DNA of 64,000 nucleotides from Cephalotus follicularis (taxonomy: Eukaryota > Streptophyta > Magnoliopsida > Oxalidales > Cephalotaceae), in NCBI GenBank assembly GCA_001972305.1, contig BDDD01005143.1, positions 20,660 to 84,659 of the forward strand, given 5' to 3'. The position numbers were made by a program, and so were the translations under genes. This document shows positions 59,401-64,000 of the stretch, in pieces. Under the pieces are notes generated by a model. The model was not told the DNA's origin. It did no database searches and saw only the letters and a list, made by a program, of their open reading frames with translations. Every line of letters starts with the position of its first letter. The first letter of the stretch is position 1.

Positions 59401-59971
59401 CAGGTTGCAATAACCCAATTATCCAATTCTCAATCCCAGCTCTATAAACCTTCCACAACTTGCCCAACACCATGTTCACCCACTCGACGGACTCTTTCCT
59501 CATCAAATCCTTCTCCAAGAAGAGCGAAAAGCTCGTGGGCACTTGCGGCCAGACCCCTCCTCGCAATCCTTCACTGCCCATTTTGTTGTTGTTGATGTTT
59601 CTTTTCCTTGAAGTCCACAACTTGTCAAAAACGACACCGACCAAGAAGAAGAAGACGAATAATCCAGCAACGTTTCGGTCTATTGGTGGTGAAGGGATTG
59701 GGTGTATGACTCCTAACTGAACCCTTAACTTGTTTACAATTGGGTCTTCCTGGAAGTTGGTGAAATTTGTTGCTTCTTCGGTTTCTAATTCATTTGACAA
59801 CTTATTTGTTAAGAATTTTGTGGTGCCTTGTCTTGCTGAATGGGCGAATTCTATGTTGGTATCCCTTGGCATTACACATGCTTTAAAACTGAATTTCCTC
59901 GGAAAATTTTGGTGTGGGGTTAAACAAATCTGGGAGAAAATAAAACTCGGAGAGGGAGATTGTAAAATCAT
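29363..59971 (-). CDS. NTMC2T5: tricalbin-3/NTMC2T5-type SMP and C2 domain protein, eight exons, 638 aa
   Basis: The spliced frame is complement(join(29363..29451, 29678..30131, 50242..50340, 50491..50600, 51159..51364, 57845..57863, 58955..59196, 59274..59971)): 1917 nt, ATG to TAA, no internal stop, GT-AG at all seven introns. The protein has a basic, serine-rich N-terminus that could be a plastid transit peptide. It then has a membrane segment at about 101-119, an SMP lipid-binding domain at about 159-335 and a C2 domain at about 371-500 (LVDARKLSYVFYGKTDPYVV). An acidic linker (EDEEDD, then S/D-rich) follows from 501, and a C-terminal hydrophobic tail lies at about 612-632. This is the NTMC2T5 family layout (UniProt-type name tricalbin-3, chloroplastic); such proteins tether membranes and move lipids. 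The in-frame codon just before ATG 59971 is TAA, which fixes the start. Introns 3 and 6 are filled with transposons, yet every exon is intact. Localisation and lipid specificity are inferred from the family. Confidence 0.93.
29678..30131 (-). CDS. NTMC2T5: NTMC2T5 exon 7 (C2 end and acidic linker, residues 459-609)
   Basis: Acceptor TTTCCAG, then GTT-GAT; 454 nt encode VDLRSLQDTVPTDRIVVLQG, GWGLFRKGSSGEVLLRLTYK, then an acidic, Ser/Asp-rich, probably disordered stretch ending SEGSESSG; donor GTAATG. It is separated from exon 6 by a 20,110-bp intron. Confidence 0.95.
30132..31692 (-). other. intron 6 of NTMC2T5, left non-transposon part
   Basis: AT-rich intron sequence without coding potential. 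A roughly 59-bp tandem duplication lies at 31379-31497. No other structure seen. Confidence 0.7.
31379..31497. repeat. about 59-bp tandem duplication in intron 6
   Basis: Two adjacent copies contain TTTGAAAATTGCAAGTGAAA and CATTTCGTCCRCATGTT, differing at only a few positions. Confidence 0.9.
31693..31965 (+). mobile_element. TRIM-type miniature LTR element, copy A (internally deleted)
   Basis: Two LTR copies (31693 to about 31796, and 31856-31965, 110 bp) read TGTTAGGATGTGAATCCCAC ... GGGATGGAGATCTTAACA. The left LTR's last bases and the primer-binding site are deleted, leaving a 60-bp internal part that ends in GTGAGGGTGAG before the right LTR. Candidate target duplication AGTAT/AGCAT (4 of 5). 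Non-coding. The family recurs at 40226-42240 and 55189-56602. Confidence 0.8.
31966..32640. other. intron 6 sequence without a recognised gene
   Basis: AT-rich, non-coding. A stretch at 32205-32345 has GGGCCCTTTGCAAAG near one end and GCATACCAAGCAGGCCC near the other, vaguely like a MITE, but the ends do not pair convincingly. Confidence 0.5.
32760..33810 (-). pseudogene. copia RT (second part) and RNase H of the intron 6 element
   Basis: The frames contain WYLQQLDVKNAYIHGDLEKE, the catalytic VYVDDIVVTSNDEAEVSELK, then DRERYQRLVGRLIYLSHTRP and ADWAGSKNNRRS. A shifted RNase H follows with SKKQTIVARSS and LYCDNKAVIN, after which homology stops. Frameshifts near 33680, 33400 and 32975 inactivate it. 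Confidence 0.85.
33811..33999 (+). repeat. 5' LTR of the 33.8-39.2 kb copia element (189 bp)
   Basis: Starts TGTGGAAAAAATCC, ends AAAACTTTCA; TATA-like TATATATATGAG at about 33938-33950. Matches 39010-39185. Confidence 0.92.
34601..35700 (+). pseudogene. copia gag
   Basis: An ATG at 34601 opens MSRRNDQSSSITSETVQAPV. A frameshift near 34725 leads into 34729-35073, with WLTNSMESHISRTYLFLRTA and LKDLRQGSMDITEYYNELKM, the UBN2-type gag core. A 21-bp in-frame duplication (TGGTAGGAACTAGATCTTCAT) at 35069-35110 repeats a stop. The zinc knuckle CNHCNKVGHTRDTC at about 35440 is intact. Confidence 0.85.
35700..36405 (+). pseudogene. copia protease and GAG-pre-integrase
   Basis: The segment at 35530-35988 holds WMLDSRAYDHMTG, where D-S-G of the active site has become D-S-R, so protease is dead. 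It continues with VLHVPKLACNLISISKMTLE. After a stop at 35988, 35992-36405 has MWHCRLGHPNFHYLQRLFPN and CEVCQLAKHTRASFPI, then the start of integrase (YSDIWGPSR). Confidence 0.88.
36290..36926 (+). pseudogene. copia integrase
   Basis: Catalytic landmarks in order: FITFIDDHTRVCWV, IKVLRTDNGKEYF, and an IAERK block carrying the glutamate, split by a frameshift near 36610. Then LWGEAVLTASYLINRMPSKV and PPKLFGCTAFVH. Stops at 36403 and 36425 interrupt it. Confidence 0.88.
37440..38620 (+). pseudogene. copia reverse transcriptase
   Basis: After an N-terminal block with stops (37440-37780) the frame 37783-37986 gives MQQLDVKNAFLNGDLHEEVY. Then 38050-38619 gives MDDIIITGDDHGELDSLKKY, and DREQYQRLVGKLIYLSHTRP and ADWAGSSVDRRSMSGYCTYV. 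The catalytic VDD is kept. The frame is open for 189 codons. Confidence 0.9.
38620..39000 (+). pseudogene. copia RNase H
   Basis: Begins after a TGA at 38617 with SVVARSSAEVEFRALAHGIC, then RLYCDNKATVSIAQNPVHQD, HHFIKEKIEDGSVCLTYI and ADILTKSLHKSFFGNLVSKL. Runs into the polypurine tract and 3' LTR. Confidence 0.9.
39010..39185 (+). repeat. 3' LTR of the 33.8-39.2 kb copia element (176 bp)
   Basis: Matches the 5' LTR but lacks its first two bases and 11 bases near 39070. Ends CTTTCA before the GGTTT duplication. Confidence 0.92.
39191..40225 (-). pseudogene. integrase C-terminus and RT N-terminus of the intron 6 copia element
   Basis: From 40225 leftward: LSSYLPPKLFGCVCFAH in broken frames, then a linker. 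The segment at 39440-39191 has MDPNWKYAMIEEMKALEKND and KACLVAKGFTQTYGIDYEET, the RT start. It continues at 33810 across the nested element, with a one-base frame loss before the junction. Confidence 0.82.
40866..41736 (+). pseudogene. copia gag of the young deletion derivative
   Basis: ATG 40866 opens MASTGSTLTSDHLGGLPYRE and SWSRACKFAIGS-like gag (LDCTNYLAWSRACKFAIGS), to a frame break near 41150. The frame 41302-41736 resumes with WHELDFYGKYTAACSTDI and a zinc knuckle CDYCGKERHTREKC. A TAG at about 41257 also lies between. After GRPGAPRKGK at about 41710 the sequence jumps to RNase H. Confidence 0.85.
41706..41938 (+). pseudogene. RNase H C-terminal tail fused out of frame to gag
   Basis: The frame ending at 41938 gives SAISIVHNPVQHDRTKHIEI, then KEKMEAGVICIPFVQSGSQL and ADIFTKGLGFKIFSPIVNKL, the last third of copia RNase H. 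It is in a different frame from the upstream gag, marking the deletion joint near 41706-41715. Confidence 0.9.
42241..42369 (-). pseudogene. integrase segment of the intron 6 copia element
   Basis: The minus strand reads HLLEVTRDIMFSMNVPKIPW and TTAYLINRVPSSVLGL with a stop between. It links the integrase part at 47410-47809 to the part left of the TRIM. Confidence 0.85.
42837..43981 (+). pseudogene. copia gag
   Basis: ATG 42837 opens MAENSDSSITYTPGMVADIS, then FNGTNYLPWSKAYMLSVRAT. A frameshift near 43135 and stops at 43178 and 43430 follow; 43610-43981 carries an intact zinc knuckle CDHCNKDNHTRETC and an RG/S-rich tail. Confidence 0.88.
43982..44560 (+). pseudogene. copia protease and GAG-pre-integrase
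   Basis: The active site near 43988 reads D-S-D instead of D-S-G and is followed by a frame loss. The segment at 44137-44391 has VLHVPNLCANLLSIYRITLD and GRMIGFGRVHDRLYYLDSSI, then a TAG just before the W-H-R-R-L-G-H block. Confidence 0.85.
44560..45250 (+). pseudogene. copia integrase
   Basis: Remnants of HSDLWGPSRT and the middle of the core in shifted frames (44560-44890) are followed by 44907-45250: MYWADAVFTTAYLINRNPSS, PPKIFGCVCFIHNSTSNRDK and FFLGYAGSQKGYLCYHPP. The core has several stops, the C-terminal part none. Confidence 0.85.
45652..46480 (+). pseudogene. copia reverse transcriptase
   Basis: The frame is open over 45652-46371: LDPNWKEAMIEEMKALKKND, RFKARLVAKGFTRSYGIDYQ, QQLDVKNAFLHGDLEEEVYM and the catalytic VYVDDIAVTGNNEAEVSRLK. 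A TAA at 46369 separates it from the next frame, which continues with LGIEVARSDSGIFIPQMKYV. Confidence 0.92.
46387..47245 (+). pseudogene. copia RT connection and RNase H
   Basis: The frame 46387-47016 includes DKERYHKLVGRLIYLSHTRP, VDWAGSRDDRRSTLEYCTFL and VVARSSAETEYRAMAQGVCE. TGA-TAA replaces the Y-C-D-N block at 47014. The tail (FTKGLS, KLGMRNIYAPT) reaches the polypurine tract with two more stops. Confidence 0.9.
47410..47809 (-). pseudogene. integrase N-terminal core of the intron 6 copia element
   Basis: The minus strand reads FDLWGASCILSCNGYRFFIS, FIDNCTRYTCVYLLRTKDEV and KIQILCNDNEIEYID, then in a shifted frame EQNGISERKNRHL up to the insertion at 47409. Catalytic D, D and E positions can be recognised. 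Confidence 0.87.
47757..48320 (-). pseudogene. protease and GAG-pre-integrase of the intron 6 copia element
   Basis: The start carries C-F-D-S-G-A-N-E-H-M-T-G near 48300-48265, with the protease D-S-G intact. Then KIKVANGSLSPISRKGLVYC, LQVSNLCANLISIYSLAFEL and HQWHGRLGHPLFRVLSNLFS. Confidence 0.88.
48306..49414 (-). pseudogene. gag of the intron 6 copia element
   Basis: ATG 49414 opens MVDNDGSSVTSSSIMATEGG then a stop; FNETNYLPWSKAYLLSV follows near 49310. The zinc knuckle near 48650-48610 reads CDYCDKDKNTKETC, where the histidine of C-C-H-C has become asparagine. Several frame breaks. Confidence 0.87.
49381..49504. repeat. 62-bp tandem duplication across the gag start
   Basis: 49381-49442 and 49443-49504 match at nearly all positions (AAGATGTAACACTACTSCCA ... 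ATATCCTTCA), giving two possible gag ATG codons. Confidence 0.92.
49932..49954. repeat. 23-base poly-C tract
   Basis: An uninterrupted run of C lies in the leader of the intron 6 copia element, just inside its 5' LTR. A run this long may be a true homopolymer or a sequencing or assembly artefact. Confidence 0.9.
49983..50140 (-). repeat. 5' LTR of the intron 6 copia element (about 158 bp)
   Basis: On the minus strand it starts TGTTAACATCATGATTTGAG and ends CTCTTGCTTAACA, followed by TGGTATTATCC, a mutated form of the initiator tRNA-Met primer site. The TATA-like CCTATATATAT lies at about 50044-50055. No matching 3' LTR was found, so the outer edge is an estimate. Confidence 0.7.
50242..50340 (-). 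CDS. NTMC2T5: NTMC2T5 exon 6 (C2 domain, residues 426-458)
   Basis: Acceptor TTTTTAG; 99 nt encode DFHLLVANPKKQKLQIQVQD and YLGFADLTIGTGE; donor GTAAGA. Only about 100 bp separate this donor from the LTR of the copia element that fills intron 6. Confidence 0.94.
50491..50600 (-). CDS. NTMC2T5: NTMC2T5 exon 5 (C2 domain, residues 390-425)
   Basis: Acceptor ACCAG; 110 nt encode KTDPYVVLSLGDQIISSKRN and GPPGEPIWNQ; donor GTGAAT, a weaker consensus. The TDPYV motif carries an aspartate at the usual calcium-binding loop position of C2 domains. Confidence 0.94.
51159..51364 (-). CDS. NTMC2T5: NTMC2T5 exon 4 (SMP end to C2 start, residues 321-388)
   Basis: Acceptor TTTCTTAG, then G-TTT-TTG; 206 nt encode FLTKLLTEDLPQLFVRPKKI through GELSLTLVDARKLSYVFY; donor GTAAGT. 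The SMP domain ends here and the C2 domain begins. The part at 51242-51364 has a second copy upstream in the transcript, at 51803-51925. Confidence 0.95.
51242..51802. repeat. tandem segmental duplication, copy 1 (561 bp, exon 4 part plus intron 3)
   Basis: The unit starts inside exon 4 (51242-51364) and runs into intron 3. Copy 2 begins at 51803 and, ignoring a LINE insertion, has exactly the same length (158 + 403 bp). Confidence 0.93.
51803..51925 (-). pseudogene. partial second copy of NTMC2T5 exon 4
   Basis: The minus-strand translation reads LTKLLTKDLPQLFVRPEKIV, then KADGPIANDFRSGD, close to exon 4. The acceptor CTTAG is kept, although the first exon base G is now T. The copy ends at the duplication breakpoint without a donor and the frame soon meets a stop (IYAQ*). 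It is probably not spliced in normally, but a cryptic donor downstream could make it a poison exon. Confidence 0.85.
52104..53818 (+). pseudogene. LINE ORF1 (DUF4283-like domain and zinc knuckle)
   Basis: A proline-rich N-terminus leads, after a frame change, into GKPLLNLSPTDFKLTAAYHS, WSLGLPAVVGLLDPKHICIH and SSLAPLWVRLPGLLLPLQNH, a DUF4283-like region. The segment at 52793-53578 continues with CVEMDLTSKIPNDLVIAI and a zinc knuckle CSHCHVQGHLPQQC, then a Thr/Asn/Pro-rich tail. Stops near 52618 and 52780 and later shifts break it. Confidence 0.82.
54033..55188 (+). pseudogene. LINE ORF2 endonuclease and start of RT region
   Basis: MLNFLIWNLRGTRSKDKMDY opens an APE-type endonuclease; ALLEPSM and LIRGDFNTISKSS are the next landmarks, then a stop near 54566. 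Later frames give NGTGNKRIWLRLDRLL and, at 54918-55180, DKTQVKWLVEGDRNLTYFHA. The frame is interrupted by the TRIM complex at 55189. Confidence 0.85.
55189..56602 (+). mobile_element. TRIM complex (copy C) with four forward LTRs, one inverted LTR and one LTR fragment
   Basis: Forward LTRs: 55189-55298, 55457-55565, 56225-56334, 56493-56602 (109-110 bp, TGTTAAGATGTG...ATCTTAACA). An inverted, internally shortened LTR lies at 55685-55755 with an inverted internal part to 55912, followed by a forward LTR end fragment at 55913-55939. Primer sites TGGTATCAGAGC (55299) and variants follow the forward LTRs. The outer ends are flanked by GATAT (55184-55188, 56603-56607), so the block behaves as one insertion that was rearranged later or was inserted as a multimer. 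Confidence 0.9.
56603..56755 (+). pseudogene. LINE ORF2 continuation after the TRIM complex
   Basis: Starting at the duplicated GATAT the frame gives DILGPMAVEHFLKALTSDIS, then LQPLSFNEESRIETPFLSPN and a stop at 56752. It continues the pre-RT linker; the RT domain does not follow. Confidence 0.8.
56756..57056 (+). other. LINE 3' region
   Basis: Non-coding. GGGTAAATTACAAAAAAAAA near 56769 and a LINE-like end with TTTTATTAATAAAATTTTCC before the poly-A run. The segment replaces the expected RT domain and may contain another small insertion that I cannot delimit. Confidence 0.55.
57845..57863 (-). CDS. NTMC2T5: NTMC2T5 microexon 3 (19 nt, residues A314-M320 in part)
   Basis: The minus strand reads CGATTCCTGTTCTCTCAAT between an acceptor ...CTACCAG and a donor GTAAGT. 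It supplies AIPVLS and most of a Met codon, exactly the residues the family needs between NLM (exon 2) and FLTKLLTEDL (exon 4). It also restores phase (1+19+1 nt). Homology-free gene finders would probably miss it. Confidence 0.9.
57864..58954 (-). other. intron 2 of NTMC2T5
   Basis: 1091 bp between exon 2 and the microexon; AT-rich, GTGAGT donor, CCAG acceptor. No transposon or gene recognised. Confidence 0.85.
58955..59196 (-). CDS. NTMC2T5: NTMC2T5 exon 2 (SMP core, residues 234-313)
   Basis: The acceptor TTTTAAG precedes G-TAC. The 242 nt encode YQIGLRYTGGARMLLML, VPVGVRDFDIDGELWVKLRL and EPWVGAVSWAFVSLPKIKFE. It ends ATG-G before the donor GTGAGT, so the next codon is split. Confidence 0.95.
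59274..59971 (-). CDS. NTMC2T5: NTMC2T5 exon 1 (residues 1-233 in part)
   Basis: It starts at ATG 59971, directly preceded by an in-frame TAA, and encodes the putative transit peptide, the membrane segment NVAGLFVFFFLVGVVFDKLW and the start of SMP (EWVNMVLGKLWKVYRAGIEN). It ends after two bases of a Gln codon at the donor GTGAGT. Intron 1 is only 77 bp. Confidence 0.95.
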
Positions 59972-60000
59972 TTAATAGAGAAGTATACACCAAAACACAT
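59968..60000 (-). promoter_or_regulatory. candidate upstream ORF overlapping the NTMC2T5 start codon
   Basis: An ATG at 60000 opens ten codons (MCFGVYFSIK) whose TGA stop overlaps the main ATG in AAATGA. If the transcript starts upstream of 60000, ribosomes could translate this first, so it could tune NTMC2T5 translation. The transcription start is unknown, so this is only a candidate. Confidence 0.4.
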
Positions 60001-60640
60001 ATTTTCAGGCAAAACCAAACCTAAAATCTACAACCACAAACAGCAGCAAAAACCTTCCTTCTTGTTATTAATGGGTATGGGCTTAAACTGGATAATTTTG
60101 GTTCTTGTTTAATTGGACTGAAATGAAAATAAGTTGAAAAGTTCATTACGAAGTTGGAGTGTAAGGGCTTTTCTTTCAAGAATAGTTGTCCAAGTGGAAG
60201 AGATGGAAGGTGAGTGAGTGCGTATGTTATTCATGGAAATTTTGGAGGCAGGAAATTTGAGTTTTTGTTGAAAACTTGTGTTTCACATTTTATTAATCGG
60301 ATAGCGGCATTTAATTTCACAACCTTTTAAGCTTTTTTAAATGTAATAAATTACAAATTTAATCCTCTTGTTAACTTTCCACGTCAAAACATTGTCACAT
60401 GTGAACTAATTTTCAAAATATCTAACCTAATTTATCACCAAAAGTGATGTTACGAGAAGTGATTCTGTAATAAGTTACGTTCACAAAAGCAATCTTCAAA
60501 TCGACCTCACCAATTTTAAGTTAATTCAAAAAATACTTTTAATCCTTTTAAAAACAAATATATTTTTACTAAAATTACTTTTAAAGTCGTTTGTTTTATT
60601 AGTATTTATACTAAATAGATGAATAAAAGATAACTATTTA
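60001..60640 (-). promoter_or_regulatory. upstream region of NTMC2T5 (putative promoter and 5' UTR)
   Basis: AT-rich, no coding sequence, located between the start codon region and the gypsy sequence. I could not assign a TATA box or start site with confidence. Confidence 0.45.
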
Positions 60641-60644
60641 TTAT

Positions 60645-63600
60645 TGATGGAGGAAAAATATACTTATAAAAGAAAGGACACGTGTCCACTGAAGACTTGA
60701 CCAACTGTCCATCAGGGATTATAAGCTTGACAGACAGGCCGTGCCGAGGAGAACGCACATGACAAAGAATGTCCTTCTCGGACCAAGAGCCGAGGTTCAT
60801 TATTTTTTGAGGACAACACACTGAGACCACAAGTCCGAGGACACTCCTCGGACTTGAAGGCAGAAGACCATATTCACGGTGTAAGGGTCGAGGACTCCCT
60901 CAGCCCAAAGTATCTATCAGGTGGAGAACAGGAGATACGGTCTCCTGTATACAGAAGCTTGAGGCGGACTATGAGGGAGTACGTCTTCCTCATGATGACC
61001 CAGTGGTAGTGACTCTTCTGGTAGAACTCTTTACCATGAAGAGGATTCTGATTGATAATGGCAGCTCGGCCGACATCCTATATAAACATGCATTTGATCA
61101 GCTGAGGATACCCGTCGACCAATTGAAGCAAGTTAAAACCCCACTGGTTGGTTTTGCAGGTGAGACCATCCATCCCCTGGGATCAATTAACCTGTCCGTA
61201 GTTGCAGGCACAGCACCACGTCAATCTCAAGTCGAGATGACATTCCTGGTGGTGGACACCCCAAGCCCCTACAATGCTATTATAGGGCGACCAGGTCTGA
61301 ATTTGTTGGAAGCCATAGTGTCCACGAGGCACTTATTAATGAAGTTTCCCACAAGGTTTGGCGTGGGAGAAGTCAGAGGAGATCAAGAGGTGGCAAAGAG
61401 ATGTTATAAAACTACCATCTCGGATAAGGGAAAGGGCAAGGTCCTCACCATTGCAAACATAGAACTCAGAGGTGATACGGAGCCAGAACGCCCACAACCT
61501 GTTGAGGATGTCCTTCAAGTGCCCGTGGAGGAGGGCAACGAAGAAAAAGTATTCCAAGTTGGCTCACAACTTGGAGAGGCGGAGAAGGAGGAGTTAATTA
61601 CATTCCTCCGTGATAATAAAGATGTGTTTGCATGGTCGGCAGAGGAGGTCCCCGGTATCAATCCAGATGTGATGGTTCACAAGCTAAGTGTGGATCCTGC
61701 CAGGCCACCGATCAGACAGAAGAAGAGGAGCTTTGCCCTTGAGAGACAACAAGCAATAGCCGAGGAGGTGAGCAAATTGCTACAGGCGGGCTTTATCCGA
61801 GAAGTACACTACTCGGCCTGGCTAGCAAATCCTGTGTTAGTCAAGAAGGCCAATGGGAAATGGAGGATGTGCATAGACTTCACAGACCTCAACAAAGCTT
61901 GCCCCAAAGATAACTTCCCTCTCCCAAAGATTGATCAGCTGGTGGATGCAACCTCGGGTTATAGGTTGTTAAGCTTCTTGGATGCTTATTCGGGGTACAA
62001 TCAAATCCCAATGCATAGACCGGATGAGGAGAAGACAGCGTTCATAACTGACCGGGGTATGTATTGTTACAAGGTCATTCCCTTTGGCTTGAAGAATGCA
62101 GGGGCCACTTACCAGCGCTTGGTCAACAAGATATTTGAACCTCAGATTGGGAAGAATATGGAGGTGTACATAGACGACATGCTCGTCAAGACCCCAGCAG
62201 GGGGCCCTCATGTAAAAGACTTGGAGGAAACCTTTGAAGTGTTGAGAAGATACAACATGAAGCTCAATCCTTCCAAGTGTACATTTGGGGTCACCTCAGG
62301 AAAGTTCCTCGGCTTCATGGTTTCTAGTAGGGGAATAGAAGCTAATCCAGAGAAGATCTCGGCAATTCAAGGCATGAAGCCACCGCAAACCATCAGGGAT
62401 GTGCAGAGGTTAAATGGGAAAATTGCAGCCTTAAGCAGGTTTGTCTCTAAATCAGCAGAGAAGTGTCTCCCCTTCTTCAAAATACTCAGAGATCCTAAGG
62501 GATTCTCATGGTCCGACGACTGCCGAGCGGCCTTCGACAAGTTGAAGGAGTATTTGGCTTCTCCTCCCCTGATCTCGAAGCCTAGGGACAGGGAGGATCT
62601 GTATTTATACCTTGCGGCCACCTCGGGCGCAGTAAGTGCAGTGCTAGTCCGAGAAGAGGACAAAGTGCAGAGGCCAGTATATTATGTGAGCAAGGCCTTG
62701 AATGATACAGAGGGGAGGTACCCAGAGGTGGAAAGGTTCGCTTATGCCTTGATCATCTCGGCCAGAAAATTAAGGCCATACTTTCAAGCCCATATAATCA
62801 AGGTTCTAACTGACAAACCACTCAAACAAGTTCTTGCCAAGCCTGACACCTCGGGCAGGCTCATCAAGTGGTCAGTTGAACTAGGCGAGTATGATGTGAA
62901 GTTCGAGTCCAGACCAGCAATCAAATCTCAGGTACTGGCCGACTTTGTTGGAGATAATACACCTACGGAGTGTATGGAGGAGAACCCTTCCGAGAACAAG
63001 AAGGGAATGTGGAAGTTATCAGTGGATGGATCCTCATGCCTCACTGGCAGTGGAGCAAGGTTGGTATTAATAAGTCCTGATGGTTGGACGTTGGAGTATG
63101 CTTTGAGGTTCAAATTCAAAGCCACGAATAATGAAGCTGAGTGGGAAGCTTTGATAGCTGGGTTGACAATTGCAAAACACTTGGAGGTGCAGAGGATTGA
63201 AGCCTCGAGTGACTCTCAGCTAGTGGTTGGTTTGGCGAATGGGGAGTACGAGGCCAGAGAAGAGCTCATGACAAAGTACTTAGCCCATTTTCAAGGCCTG
63301 AAGTCGGCCTTCGAAGATTTGAGAATAGTGAAAGTGCCAAGAGCAGAGAATATCAGAGCGGACCAACTCTCAAAGCTAGCAACGGCTGAGGAGTTGGAGA
63401 AGAACCAAACAGTGTTAGTGGACTATCTGGAGCATCCAACCATCTCTCAGGCAGAGGTAATGGACATAGATGATCCACAGGAGCCAAATTGGATGACTCC
63501 CTTTGTTACTTGGCTAAGGGATGGGATTCTACCCGAGGACCCAGTGGAGGCAAGGAAGCTGGTTTACAGAGCCAACAGGTTCCAATTCCTAGATGGGATC

Positions 63601-64000
63601 CTCTACAAAAGGTCTTTCTCATTTCCTTGGCTGCGGTGTTTAAACCCTTCAGAGGCCGATTATGCTCTAAGGGAAGTTCATGAAGGAATTTGTGGAAATC
63701 ACACTGGGGGCCGAACTTTGTCTCACAAGTTGCTAAGGCAAGGCTACTACTGGCCGACTATGCATCAAAATGCAATAAACTTGGTAAGGAAGTGTGATAA
63801 GTGTCAGAGGAACGCCAACATCAGTAGAAGGCCTTCTCAACCTCTGACATCAATAACGGCCCCCTGGCCCTTTGCACAATGGGGAATGGACTTCGTCGGA
63901 CCACTACCAATGGCTACGGGCCAGAGGAAGTTTCTCATTGTAGCAGTTGATTACTTCACCAAATGGGTGGAAGCAGAACCTTTGGCCACAATTACGGAGA
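60645..64000 (+). mobile_element. Ty3/gypsy element of Tat type, partial, 5' part rearranged, runs off the window
   Basis: A long open pol frame follows a non-coding stretch (60645 to about 60900) with a TATAAAAG box at 60664 and CCGAGGACACTCCTCGG-like sequence typical of LTR or leader DNA. No gag is present between the leader and protease, so gag was deleted or is carried elsewhere. The right part and the 3' LTR are beyond 64000. Confidence 0.85.
60961..64000 (+). CDS. gypsy pol polyprotein (protease, RT, RNase H, archaeal-type RNase H, integrase), partial but open
   Basis: I found no stop from 60961 to the window end (1013 codons); the frame is open from about 60811. Domains in order: protease with IDNGSSADILY (61051); RT with KWRMCIDFTDLNKACPKDNF (61858) and catalytic YIDDMLVKT (62167); RNase H (LYLYLAATSGAVSAVLV, about 62600); second RNase H (LSVDGSSCLTGSGARLVL, about 63016), the Tat-clade mark. 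Integrase zinc region follows (HEGICGNHTGG, CDKCQRNA) and the core start (WGMDFVGPLP, VDYFTKWVEAEP). Base composition is richer in GC than the older elements, fitting a younger copy. No ATG start or gag is seen, so function is doubtful despite the open frame. Confidence 0.9.

Overview
The window is nuclear DNA of a flowering plant, most likely a eudicot. It holds one intact host gene with GT-AG introns, surrounded and penetrated by nested LTR retrotransposons, a LINE and miniature LTR elements (TRIMs). No prokaryotic, organellar, rRNA, tRNA or CRISPR feature was seen.

Layout. (1) 1-5.67 kb: right part of a decayed Ty1/copia element (+ strand) with a 2.2-kb 3' LTR, inserted in the integrase gene of the next element. 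(2) 5.67 to about 27.4 kb: an old Ty3/gypsy element of Tat/Ogre type on the minus strand. It is broken by a 2.7-kb solo LTR in its protease (9702-12424, target duplication GAACC) and by a complete 12-kb copia element in its gag (13571-25543, target duplication TCATC/TCACC). That copia element carries a 2.3-kb solo LTR (20244-22561, target duplication ATTAA). (3) 29.36-59.97 kb, minus strand: an intact gene for a tricalbin-3/NTMC2T5-type protein (SMP domain plus C2 domain). Eight exons, one a 19-nt microexon, join without a stop into 638 codons. (4) Intron 6 (20.1 kb) holds a copia element entered by three further insertions, one of which is a TRIM carrying a very young copia deletion derivative. 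(5) Intron 3 (6.5 kb) holds a tandem duplication that copied part of exon 4, a LINE inside the second copy, and a multi-LTR TRIM complex inside the LINE. (6) 60.65-64 kb: the open pol frame of a second Tat-type gypsy element, running off the window.

The retroelement genes are independent insertions and do not form a pathway. Target duplications and resumed reading frames give a relative order of insertion. The only expressed function I would defend is the membrane-anchored lipid-transfer (SMP/C2) protein, whose exons stay intact although more than 20 kb of its introns is transposon. Species, expression and exact dates cannot be read from the sequence.
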